Source: Erodium maritimum (Eukaryota > Streptophyta > Magnoliopsida > Geraniales > Geraniaceae). Taken from it: 64,000 nucleotides of DNA. Where the stretch lies: contig OY997589.1 in NCBI GenBank assembly GCA_963921825.1, positions 80,460,523-80,524,522 of the forward strand, read 5' to 3'. Numbering within the stretch: position 1 is the stretch's first letter; every line of letters starts with the position of its first letter. A program made the translations under genes and the position numbers. Of this stretch, positions 45,160 to 55,592 are shown one piece after another. The notes under the pieces were generated by a model. It saw only the letters and a list, made by a program, of their open reading frames with translations. It was not told the DNA's origin and did not search any database.

Positions 45160-46599
45160 TCAATACCCTCTAGCGCGCTGGAAGTCACGAACGGTCTCAC
45201 GATCGGAGTCCTGTCTCTCTGCCTGTGAATCGACAACAGCATACACCCGACCACGCCGCATCGGGGGTCCGCCTCTCGGAGGTGATGGAAGTACCACCTG
45301 CTGTGCATCGCGATGTCTCGGTGCTGGTGCGCTAGCTGCCTGTCTCGGCGCCCTCTGCGTTTGAGCCTGACGCTGCTGGAACTGTGGCGAGTGCCCCGTC
45401 TGGGACTGCTGTGGACGCGGAGCTGGCTCCACCGGGTACGACTCGGGGCACCTGGAAGCGAAGTGTCCGGGCCTGCCACAACGCTGACACAGTAGTGGTC
45501 CGACACTCGACCTCTCCTCAGGTCTCCCCATCTGACGATCCACAGATCCGTCGCTCCCCGGGCAATCTCGTGCCATATGCCCTGGCTGTCTACAGCGATA
45601 GCAAGCGCGCCCCGGCGCGGGAGGTCCAACCGAAGCTACTGAACCAACCTGACGTGGTCCTCTCAACTGGGTCTGCGGCTAAAATGATCCCGAGGTCCTC
45701 TGCCTCCTAGGATCCCGAGACTCAGACGGTCTCTGTGAACTGCTCGATCTGGGTCTGACCTCCCGATCTCTAGCTGACTCCCTGAAGCGTCGCTCTATAG
45801 TCTGAGCCTGCTCCACTAGCTCGGAGAACACCTGGGTCCTCAACACAGCGACCATGTCACCAATCGCCGGATGGAGCCCTCCCTCAAAACGTCGGCATCT
45901 GAGATCCTCTGACTGCACCATCTCCGGAGCAAAGAGAGCTAGAGTGGTGAAGCGCGCCTCGTAATCCGATACCGACAGACTCTCCTATCGCAGGTCCAGG
46001 AACTGCTGACGTCTGTCATCCAGCACGGCTCGGGGAAAGTACTGCTCGAGGAAGCGCTGCCCGAACAGTACAAAGTCATCTCCCACCCGAGTCTGCTCCC
46101 GGCGCCACCAGTAGTAGGCCTCCCCTTCCAGGTGGAAGGCTGCAAATGATACTCGGAGTCTCCCGCTCACTACCCCAGAAGTGTCGAGGTTGCGGGTAAT
46201 CCGGTCTAGCCATCTCTCGGCGGCCTCGGGGTCTGGATCCCCAGAGAACACAGACGTGCCAAGCTTGCGGAAATTCTGCAATGCCTGTGAGGTGGAGCTG
46301 TCGACCTGAGTAGGTCCATCAGAAGTCGCTGCAGTCGCAGCAGGTGTCGGCTCTAGTGTAGGAGTTGCAGCCTCTCTACGGGCGAAGGCAGCTGCCAGCC
46401 CCTGCACTGTCCGGGTCAGCTCTTCAAAAGCTGCCGCCTGAACTGTATCAGTCCTCTCATGCCCCCCAACGGGCTCAGCTTGGGCACTGGTCGCCCCGAC
46501 AAACTCAGCAGTAGGCTGCTGTCCCCGGCCCCTAGCTGGCCGTCCTCGGCCTCCAGCTGGCCGTCCTCGGGTGCCTCGTGGAGCATACGTACGAGCCAT
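45160..46599 (-). pseudogene. gag: Gypsy gag pseudogene (capsid and two zinc knuckles)
   Basis: One minus-strand frame runs through the whole gag, with only two stop codons inside (about 45985 and 45679). It starts MARTYAPRGTRGRP, an Arg/Gly/Pro-rich leader. The Retrotrans_gag region follows (VFSGDPDPEAAERWLDRI, then FHLEGEAYYWWRRE and FLEQYFP). After the first stop come the capsid end (YEARFTTLALFAPEMV), an RRFRES basic part, and two CX2CX4HX4C zinc knuckles (CYRCRQPGHMARDC and CQRCGRPGHFASRC). The frame ends at 45160 with no protease or polymerase following. It packages retrotransposon RNA in intact relatives. Few disruptions suggest a fairly young element. Confidence 0.88.
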
Positions 46600-46781
46600 G
46601 ACGAAGATCCTCTGTAAGTCCAACACACAGGTTTCAGTTTCTTAAACGAAGAAACACACACTTAACACTAGTTAACGCCACACGCAAACTGCCTCACTAA
46701 CACTTATAGTAGTAATAAGCTAAATATAATAAAGTCACACAAATGCACACAGCAGAGAAGTTGCACATTAGTGCTTTACAC

Positions 46782-46782
<1 letters not shown>

Positions 46783-46820
<38 letters not shown>
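46783..46820. repeat. (AT)n microsatellite
   Basis: About 19 AT/TA dinucleotides in the untranslated leader between the gag start and the primer site of the minus-oriented Gypsy part. Confidence 0.95.
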
Positions 46821-46825
<5 letters not shown>

Positions 46826-47366
46826 TAGGGTTACAACCCAAAACACTTAGTAACAAGCACAAACATGTCACACAGACTACCGAATTATTTCACAGGGCAA
46901 AATCACACAGTTCAACTTCCAACCAATTCAAGTTCTTATTGATATCATAAAGCATATAACGTTCATGTTAATCTCTCGTCGTTACAACCCTGCTCAGGCG
47001 TCCCCGAGTTGCGTTGTAACCACTAGACATCCCACCATTCACATCTAGCTACAGTGGCCCCTATCGCTGAATTGTGATGGTACGTACACTTCAGTTTTTG
47101 CAGAAAATCGAGCATGACCCATTCGTAAATTAGGTCGACCATCCGCTTATGCGGGAACAGTAATTACCAAAAACACACCTGTTTACACAATATAACAAAG
47201 TCCACGGCACTCAGGCCGGCACAACACAAATCCGAGACTCATTCCGTCTCGTTTCCACGCATAGGACAAACTCCGACTTGCGTAACCGACACACAGTAAC
47301 CTATCGACCCAACACTACCCACCTAAGTGACGTACGGTCCGAGGTTTTGAAAATCATTTCAAAAGT

Positions 47367-47384
47367 AACCAGGCTCTGATACCA
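47367..47384 (-). other. Primer-binding site, minus-oriented Gypsy part
   Basis: TGGTATCAGAGCCTGGTT on the minus strand, 18 nt complementary to initiator tRNA-Met and ending where methylated A58 normally stops copying. It lies 3 bases from the LTR2 edge at 47388. Here the match ends at 18 nt, unlike the full-length tRNA copy at 44899-44973. Confidence 0.9.
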
Positions 47385-47387
47385 AAT

Positions 47388-47906
47388 TGTCACGCCCCAA
47401 ATCCGGTCTTTGACCGAATTCGAGACGCGACTAAAGATTTACAGTAAAACAAGAGAAATAAAAAATAAATAAAGTTCCATAAAGAATATAAACTTCCGAA
47501 AGTGAAGAGTTACAGCTCAAATAGTAAAATACAAAGTCCAACATAAACCAAAAAGATGTACGTCTCTAAACCTAGCTAAACCCTCAGCAGCTCCCAAGCT
47601 CCGAGAGTCCGGCTAGTACTGCTCCCGTGCAACACCTGAAACACAAAAACTTGTTGGATCTTCTTCCTAGTTTACCCTAATTACCGTTTCTACCGTGAGG
47701 TTAAAAGGTGTGTTTGGAGTGCTCAATTGATGATAGCATCACTCAAGGAAATGCTATAAAGGGTGATGTCTTGGGTTCAAGTCTCACCAACAACCTAGGT
47801 TGGTATTTGTCTGTGGACAATACACCAGAGGGGTTGGGGTGTATTGGGCTGCAGACCTAACATCGCCGCGCGTGGACCCCTATGTGGGGCACGGCGGGAT
47901 GTTACA
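47388..47906 (-). repeat. Scrambled Gypsy LTR2 end
   Basis: 47388-47645 is the inverted copy of the last ~245 bp of LTR1 (44650-44895). Then 47645-47725 repeats LTR1 bases 44518-44600 in the plus orientation. The remaining ~180 bp contain a tRNA-like B-box (GGGTTCAAGTCTC near 47776) and an A-box-like GCTCAATTGATGATAGC near 47722, suggesting an inserted SINE. The terminal TTACA is followed by the TCCTA duplication. Confidence 0.65.
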
Positions 47907-47911
47907 TCCTA

Positions 47912-49003
47912 TGACCTACGTGTAGATGTCCAACACTACACGTGGGGGAGAATGTTGAAGTATAAACCACGTCGAAAAAATAAAGAGATACTTATAAAGG
48001 TTAGGGTCATGTCCAATTAACAAGGTTGACCTCTTAGTTATGGAATTTAGACATGCTATATATGGTTTGTTTGAAACAAAATTTACATGGCTGCAGAGCT
48101 GGTTCGACTCACAGCTCATTTGTCACCTCCACGTTGTTGTCTCCAGTCCAGATACAAATTTCCAACTATGTTATAGCCCATGTAGAGATGTTCAGTTCTA
48201 CACATGAGGGCGAGTGTTGAAGTTGTTCCCACATCGAGAAGATATACAAATAAAGAGCTACTTATAAAGGTTAAGCTCACACCCAATTAACAAGGTTGAC
48301 CTTTTAGTTGTGGAAGTCCAACACTTTACAAGTTGTTTGTTTGAAACAAAACTTACATGATATTGAAACTGGTTCCGCCCCCGACTTGTTTGTCACCTCT
48401 ATCATATGGTCTCCGGTCCATATACAAATATCTTACTCTACTATAGCCCACATGTTGATGTCAAGTTTTACACATGAGGTGGAGTGTTGAAGTTGAACGC
48501 ACATTGGGCAGATATAAAATAAAGAGCTACTTATAAAGGTTAAGGTCACACGAAATTAACAAAGTTGACTTGTAATTGTGGAAGTCCGACACAATATAAG
48601 TGAACATATTTTAAACAAAATTTACATGTAATATTTTGGTTTAAAACGGGTCACTTATATCGAGTCGACCTTTCACAACTAAAAAGTCAACTTTTTTGTT
48701 GGGTTTAACCCAATCATTTACCAGAAGCTCTTTATTTTCACATTTGTTGGATATGAGTTCAAGTTCAACACTCCTACTCATGTATAGGACTGAACATTTA
48801 CACATAGATCATAATTGGATTGGACATCTGCATATAGACCGGATATCACATGGTAAAGATGACAAAATGGGTCGTGAGCCGAACCAGCTCTAATACCATC
48901 AAATGGTTTGTTTTAAAATGGACAACTTATGTCGGATCGAGCTTCCACAACTAAATGTTCAACGTTTTTTATTATAAAATAAACAATTCATTAGAAAAAG
49001 GGT
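47912..49003. mobile_element. TRIM array: three direct and two inverted LTRs
   Basis: Direct LTRs begin TGTTGAAG: 47953-48087, 48215-48357 and 48485-48626 (135-143 bp). Each is preceded by a purine tract (such as CACATGAGGGCGAG) and the first two are followed by primer-site relics ('tggctgcagagctgg', 'tgatattgaaactgg'). Interiors are ~127 bp, so one unit is ~400 bp, as for terminal-repeat retrotransposons in miniature. Two inverted LTRs follow: 48627-48770 (TGTTGAAC at its right end) and 48899 to about 49003, with a primer site at 48884-48898. The first direct unit starts further left at 42049. Confidence 0.85.
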
Positions 49004-49640
49004 TTGATGGATCGAAAAGGCCAGAAAAATCGAAAAAACAAACAAACAAACAACAAATCAGGTACATCACTCAAAGAGAGGGAGATATCGCGATTTACGT
49101 GTAGGGAGAAATAAGAAGGGAGAAAGAAAGAGGAAAAGTTTAAACAGAAATGAGATAGAACATTAGTTGGCGACACCATCCAAGAACTAGGAGATAGATG
49201 ACGCCCTTTTACCATGAGTCAACGTAAGCATTCTAAAATGGATTCTCCGTAGAATTATAGTCGAGTTAAGGACCGGAAGTCCCTGGATTATCTTAGCGCT
49301 CCGAGCTAACCAAAGAAACCATAAACTCAAAAGACTGAGATGAGACCAATATTTACGCAGCTGGTGCAGCCGACATATAGAAATCCAATATGAGATGAAA
49401 AAAAACAGAAGACGGAGGGAAAATTGAGAAAATCACCTACCACTAGAGAACCAAAGACCATACATGTCAAGTCCAACCACAAGTAACAAGAAAGTAAAAG
49501 GTGTCATCAATGTATTTGCCACACACACAGGACACATCCAGAGACCCAGTAGAATCGGGAAACTTCTTGCCACCAAGAATGATTTAGTAAGATGGTCTCG
49601 AAAATGACAGACTAAAAAAAGAATTGAAACTTAGACAGAA
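49004..49640 (-). pseudogene. LINE ORF2 C-terminal fragment
   Basis: The minus-strand reading shows 'LWMCPVCVANTLMTPFTFL', the cysteine-containing end of a LINE ORF2. A tryptophan-rich tail follows (LHQLRKYWSHLSLLSLWFLWLARSAKII), typical of the 'VW..W..RN' ending. It then enters an AT-rich 3' UTR. Stops and shifts are frequent. It ends near the inverted TRIM LTR. Confidence 0.55.
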
Positions 49641-49704
49641 CATCACTCTTTTAAATTGCAGAAGCTCAAAAGACAAAGTTCAAGGAATGTTACTGTGTCT
49701 CCTG

Positions 49705-50025
49705 TAATAACAAATATATGTGCATCAAACATGTGTAAGAGGTTGTTGCACTGTATACAAAGATCACTACTAAAACCTGAGGCTCAGTGACATGATTCTG
49801 CAATTTGTATCTTTGGGGATACAAGATTTGACTATGTTTTCTTTTCTGATATATAACTTAAATACGGTACGCATGTTTCATGTTGGCCTTAAACTATCCC
49901 CCAAAAAACAAGCATCAGATTCTTGACTCCACTCAAACATATATATATGTTCATCAATTTCACCTCAAGCTCTCATAAAGCTTATCACTAGATTCGTAAG
50001 CTTTGGCATTAACAATACCAAGCTC
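49705..50025 (+). repeat. Duplicated upstream region of thioredoxin gene 3
   Basis: Counterpart of 37980-38538. The blocks 'catcaaacatgtgtaagagg', 'agtgacatgattct' and 'tttggggatacaagatttga' align with the gene 2 upstream region. Confidence 0.75.
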
Positions 50026-50033
50026 TATATAAA
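50026..50033 (+). promoter_or_regulatory. TATA box of thioredoxin gene 3
   Basis: TATATAAA, 82 bp upstream of the ATG, with the same 'taccaagctc' context as its paralogues. Confidence 0.78.
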
Positions 50034-50114
50034 GAACCCTTCTCATAACATTCTCATTCATCACAACAAACTACAAAGCACTTCTCTAAATCAACTTTTG
50101 TATTAGTTTCGATC

Positions 50115-50873
50115 ATGGACAGGTTTAATGGCGGGTCTTGCAATGGAGGGTCCTATGGGAGGGCACTTTCATCGCAATGGAAGGCTCCCTCGGAAAGGCT
50201 TGAAAGAGAGTCCTACGGGAAGGCTACTCGTGTCATTGAGCTCGTTTCATTGAATCAATGGAAGGATCGTTTCGAGACTTCCAAGCAAACCCAAAAGCTG
50301 GTATGCAATACTTATGCACTTTTGCTTCTTTTTGCAATATGTTCATACAATTTTATTTTCTGATCATAGAAGTTTTATAGATCCCTCCCGAGAGATGGGA
50401 GGCAGTCTGAATTAAACAGACTTAAAAACAAGGATACAAACGCGGAAAGTGTTCATATATGTTCATACAATTGTTACATATTCTGATATGGTTTTGGTGT
50501 TGTTTTTAATGAAGATGGTGATTTACTTCACAGCTGCTTGGTGTGGACCTTGTAAGGCTCTTGAGCCTGCCATCAACGACATGGCGACCAAGTTCTCAGA
50601 CGTTGACTTCTTCAAAATCGATGTTGATAAACTAGTGGTACATATTACTCTTGAAATCTAAGTCTTTGTTCTTGTTCTTTGCTGTTGAAACATAGTAATC
50701 TTAATATGAAATTATGTATAAAACAGTCAGTGTCAGCCCAATATGGAGTTCAGACAATGCCAACATTCGTACTGATGAAGAATGGAAAGGAAGTGGATAG
50801 GGTCACCGGCGTCAAGAAGGAGGAGCTACATATGAAAGTTCTCAAACACAAAGCACAAGTTTATTACTCATAG
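50115..50873 (+). CDS. Thioredoxin h-like gene 3 (CGPC active site)
   Basis: Three exons: 50115-50300, 50515-50637 and 50727-50873, giving 151 aa, with phase-0 GT-AG introns. The active site WCGPC is at residues 71-75 and the cis-proline loop TMPTF at Pro115. The N-terminal extension is shorter (62 residues) than in genes 1 and 2. It keeps the 'SYGRALSSQWKAPSERLE' and 'SYGKATRVIELVSLNQW' parts but lacks the first 'TRVI...QWSPQF' copy. The protein ends with one extra serine. Intron 1 is 214 bp against 97-100 bp in the paralogues, because of an insertion flanked by 16-bp repeats. It looks functional, with an intact frame and conserved catalytic residues. Confidence 0.92.
50337..50472. repeat. 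Intron insertion with 16-bp direct repeats
   Basis: ATATGTTCATACAATT occurs at 50337-50352 and again at 50457-50472, around 104 bp absent from the two paralogous introns. A direct repeat of this size resembles a retroposon target duplication, but the insert has no poly(A). Confidence 0.8.
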
Positions 50874-51069
50874 AGTCATAGTCTCAACTCTCAAGCCCAA
50901 GAGAATTATAGTATTTTGATTGTTTTTTCACAGTTGAGTTTTGACTGTAAGCCCATTAGTTGAAAGCAGAATAAAAATATTGACATTTTTTTGGTGCTGG
51001 CGTTGATAATAACCGGTGATTGACTCATATGACTTAAAAGTAAATTAAGTAACTTTCATCCTTGGATTT

Positions 51070-51700
51070 TTTTTAGCATGGGAGATAATATTTTATTGAT
51101 TTGAAACATACTGATCAGGATGATCATACAAGAGTGGAAAAGCATGAAAAAAACAAGATAAAGTTTCGTTGACAATCGAAACACTAATCTTATAAATGGG
51201 TGCTCGATAAAATAAGGGATAGTTATAGGAGTGGTTCTTTATTCGTACGGTGAGCGGTGCATGAGTTCTAAGAAGCTTACCGCGTCTCGAGTTGAACTGA
51301 CATGTTTTGTTTTGACAGTCGTCCAAGAAATATACCAGAGAAAAGAAGAGGTTGGAGAATAGGTGGGGCATGTTCCAAAAAAATCCGGGGTGTGGCTCTT
51401 CAGGGACACTGTATGGGGCCCTAGGGCTGTCATGATGACCAAAAAACCTCCTTTGCAGGCATGGCATGTACCTAATTGCGGCGAACCCCTTTTTTGGGTT
51501 GGTGTCTTCTTCCTCTTTGTTCTGGAGGTGATCAGGACCTCCTAGTCCACTAGGGGAGTTATGGCAGTGTGTCCTTGCTGGTGGATTGGCAAAACGGCCT
51601 CGAGTTCCACTTTCTCTTTCTAAAACATGAAATGACGACGACTGTGACTTCCTCCGTAGCTACTAGGGCCTTTTTGGTGTTTCGATGTAGATCGTATGTC
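51070..51700 (-). mobile_element. LINE-like 3' fragment (minus strand)
   Basis: A T-run at about 51067-51074 followed by 'agcatgggagataatatttta' reads on the minus strand as a retroposon 3' end with poly(A). The minus-strand ORF at 51093-51467 has no domain I recognise. The two solo LTRs seem to be inserted into the same body, which continues at 54881-55587. Confidence 0.4.
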
Positions 51701-51705
51701 CACCA

Positions 51706-54700
51706 TGTCACGCCCAAAATCCGGTTTTGGCCGGACTCGAGACGTGACTTGTGTTAACAGTAAATAATAATAAAAATAATAATGAAACATTTTTAAAAGC
51801 TCAAATAGTTCCAATCGATTGTTCAAATAAAATATCTCAAATTCCAAATAATGAGTCAACGCTCGACATAAAGTATGAGGTAAACAAGGTTCAACATAAT
51901 AGACCACCACGTCTCTAAAACAACCCTCCAAACATCCAGAAGCTCCCGAGCCTCGAATCCACTAAACATCAAGTACGCCTGTACACACAACCAAATAAAC
52001 AACAAGGGGTGAGCTTACGCTCAGTAGGGAAAATCGTAAACAATTTAACATCTAGTTTAGTAATAAGATGCCTTAGCATGACGACATACTTTGCACGTGG
52101 TGCTATTATTCAATACAACGCTGGAGAATAAGTAAAGATAAGGACAATGTCATTTTCTAAAAGATAACGGTAACTTTACGAGAATAAGTGAAAAGCGCTG
52201 CAAATATTTGATAACTACTAAAATGGGAGCGAGTAACTATTCCGTCAACATCTCAAATCCTCAAACTCCGATCCACGAATAGGTTCTTATGTCATGTCGG
52301 ATCCCATACTCCGATCCACAAGAGTATTCATATCATGTCAGATTTTCCCTCGATCCAGAGAAGGCACATACATCGGGCTACCGGTAACATCCCTGAGGGA
52401 CACATATCGTCGGGATTCTAGGAAATACCCCCAAAGGACCATATGTCATAGGGAACCAAGGTAATGCTCCCGCAGGACGCATACACTCGGGTAAATCCAT
52501 AAGTAACCGTTCCCCGCAGGGTAAACCATCTAAGTGCCCCGTAGGGTCAACCATCCAATGTCCCGCAGGACCAACCAACAATGCCCCGAAGGGTCCACCA
52601 ACCAATATCCCGCAGGATTAACAAACCAATGCCCCGCAGGGTCCTCCAATCAATATCCCGCAGGATTAACCAACCAATGCCCCGCAAGGTCCACAACAAA
52701 AATATCCCACAGGATCAACCAACCAATGCCCCGCATGGTTCACAAACAATATCACGCAGGATCAACCAACCAATGCCCCGCAAGGTCCATAATCAATATC
52801 CCGCCGGATCAACCAACCAATGCCCCGCAGGGTCCACAATCAATGCCCGCAGGCTCCACAACCATTCATCGGCAATGATACTACCCCACACCGGAATACC
52901 CCATCGGTGTATGTACCATAAAGGCACTACCCCACACCGCGGCGTGGTGCCATACCAGAACACTCCAAGAATAACATACTAAACAACTTCATACAACCAA
53001 ACTTAGAAATACACACGTTCATCAATACACACCACAAGGAATTCATGGCAACAATTACACTTACCATCATACTTACCAACCACGTTCCATCGGTCTATCA
53101 CTCACCCGATCTTACCATTTAGCACAACCAATTACACTCAAGCATTCATTTAACCATTCAAGCAATCATTCAACCATTCAAGCATTCATGCAATCATGCA
53201 AGCATGCGATTCATCTAGTTTCATTAGACTCTTGATTATCCTAAAGACTAGCAATCAATGCATGTGAGGCAAACACAATCAATCCTATGGCTCATCTCGG
53301 CCTTTCTACCAGTAAAGCAATTTCCCAAGTATTGAAATGCGAGTTACACTAGTTATTCACATCTAGAAACTCCCGGTAATTAGTAATCGAAAGACGGTTA
53401 TTCTAGTTATTCGCATCCTATATGCATTTCTAGGACCTTTCCAATTTTATTAACCTAATATGCATACTAAAGCGTTATTTAAATGAGGAGTTTAGGACTT
53501 TCCCTACCTTGTGGTCTTCCTCTAATAAATCTTCTCGTTGACGAAGTTCAAGCTAGTCCCTCTCCGTCTTCACTCGGTTCCCAAGCTCGGTACACGGTCT
53601 TGGATCACAACAATACCAAAATTAGTAACTAAACGGAGTGGTCTTCAACTTAAATTACAGAACGATCCTCTATGAATAGAAATAGAGTCAAAGGAACGAT
53701 GTTGGAATCGAATTGGACTACAAAAGAAAGGTTTTGGTTCAGGAGTTCAGATTCGGAATGCGGTCCGGAACGCAACACAAGCCGTGCCGGAACCAGGCAC
53801 GGACCGTATCACAGACCGGCCCGGTATCCAGCACGAACCGCGCGACGCACTGGGCCGGAGTCTGACACGGACCGTGTGAGGTACCGTGCCGGACTCAAGC
53901 CCGTTCTACGCCGCGTACCGTGCCGGTACCTGGCCCGTTCCGTGCGGCCTGCCGTTCCGACACATAGTCCGGTCTGGGTCTCGTTCCGTATCGAACCAGT
54001 CCAGGACCTTCCCCTTTCTTCCCCAACTCGAGTTTCACGAAAATCAGACCAAAATCTCCATTTCTAACTTCTCCAAACTCCAAAATGTTCATAAAAAACC
54101 TTCAAACCTCAACACCCTCAATGGGTTTCATCAAAACTTCAATCAACACAATCAAAACAACCTAACTTCGCTACTTCTTCTCCAATCAACAACCAATAGA
54201 GCTAGTTCTTCAAGTTCAAGCCCAAACCCACAAAACCCAAAATAGAAAGTGGATGGAATGAGAATTTTAGAGCATCCATACCTTTAGGATGTGTAGGAGA
54301 TGAAGCTAGCAAGCTTTAGGAGGTGAAATGATGAAGAGATGGGCCAAAAATCCTCTCTTTTCTCTCTTTCTTCTTGCTCAAGCCAAGTAGCCTCTCTCTT
54401 TCTCTCCTTCTAGCAATTCTCTGCTGCAACCAAGAGTGAATGGCTGAACTGTATCCAACAATTGCCTTTAATGACCTAAATGTTAAATGACTAAGAGCCC
54501 CTTTCAAGTTCTATCCACTTTAAGGCTTTAGGCAGGGTCAAAAGGTCATTTTAACTCATTTTCTTCTCATCCAATACTCTAATGCCATGTGGAATTGTGG
54601 GAGCCACTTTCTTTTAATTTAAATTCCAGCCGTCCAATTTTGCTCGGCAAAAGTCAATAAAAAGTCCGAGTTCGACCAAAAGTTGACCGTTACAATATTA

Positions 54701-54875
54701 CAGTCAAATTGAAGGAAACGGCCCAACTAAGCCAACCGTGATAGTGGCTAAGCTTATTGGGCCCCGGAAAGGTCCCGAATGACTTCCGGAGTCATCGGTT
54801 GACTTTTCCGGCCAAAAGTCAAACTTTGTCGAAATCCATCGGTTCGTCCGGGATCGACCGGGGGCGGTTCTTACA
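51706..54875 (-). repeat. Solo Gypsy-type LTR (minus orientation)
   Basis: Termini are TGTCACGCCC (left) and TTCTTACA (right). Read on the minus strand this is TGTAAGAACC...GGGCGTGACA. The perfect 5-bp repeat CACCA flanks it (51701-51705 and 54876-54880), so it is a 3170-bp solo LTR. Inside are a ~48-bp tandem repeat (52560-52860) and GC-rich degenerate repeats (53750-53970). It has no gene. Confidence 0.92.
52560..52860. repeat. ~48-bp tandem repeat, six units
   Basis: Units contain 'aatgccccgcagggtcc' and 'atatcccgcaggat.aacca' at 47-48-bp spacing, with one irregular interval. The pattern gives false ORFs on the plus strand. Confidence 0.88.
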
Positions 54876-54880
54876 CACCA

Positions 54881-55587
54881 TGACACAAATCGTAAAGAGA
54901 ATAGGGCGATCTTGCGTCTCTTCCCAAATAATCTTATCGTCATGTCTCTCTCTAGTGACCCCCCCCTAATAAATATCTCTTGTTTGTTGATCTATCTCCA
55001 CGGGTACGGTTCTGGTGGATGGGGATTCTGGGCTCAGTTCGGATATTCCATTTAGCTCGAACCTTGGCCAGGATCGATTGTCTCGTTTGGCCCAATAGGA
55101 CGGTCAAAGCATTCTTGATTTCTGGTTTCCCACTGTCAAGGATGCATTGATGGTGCATTTTGTCGGATCAATCTAAGAAAGACCGTCAACAGAAGGCATG
55201 ACCCAGTCGCCTACAGTGTGGGGGTGCATCGGTAGTGGAGTACTTTCATCGAGACAACCAGGGTAGTGGTTGGGGTGGTGCACTCGCCCTAAGAAAGGAA
55301 ACCTGTGGAGAAAAGGATCAGAGTCGTCCTCGTCATGGGCGCTCATCGCTGGAGGGGTGACCATACAAAGACGGTCGGGGTAGTGCTTAGGGCGTTGCAT
55401 CACTGGCGAGGCATCCCGGTGCGCCAAGCTTGTCATGGTGGGGTTCCATTGAAATTCGTGGCCAATGTCTTCTTAGCACAACATCTCCTGGTCGGAGTCA
55501 GCACGCGAGGACTAATCATGGGCAGGAAGTTTCTCATCAACAACTATATTTCAGTGTGGTGAGAAGCCGACGGTGTGGGGTGAGGTC
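54881..55587 (-). other. Host segment between two solo LTRs
   Basis: The 707 bp between the LTRs continue the element begun near 51070. The minus-strand ORF at 55173-55436 has no known domain, and the content resembles decayed LINE ORF1. Not assignable with confidence. Confidence 0.3.
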
Positions 55588-55592
55588 GTGCA

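Larger units (their letters stand above)
42258..47906. mobile_element. Rearranged Gypsy element with opposed LTRs
   Basis: The element starts TGTAAAACCC and ends GATGTTACA, flanked by the 5-bp repeat TCCTA (42253-42257 and 47907-47911). Removing it restores a normal TRIM interior, which confirms both edges. Inside, LTR1 faces right (42258-44895), while the gag, its primer site and the U5-end part of LTR2 (47388-47645) face left. No pol is present. So two U5 ends point inward at each other around a truncated gag. The gag family is Ty3/Gypsy, probably chromovirus-like. Confidence 0.75.

Noticed and set aside
52378-52982. Regularly spaced repeats that superficially resemble a CRISPR array
   Set aside because: Units are contiguous, degenerate tandem repeats without unique spacers, inside a plant LTR.
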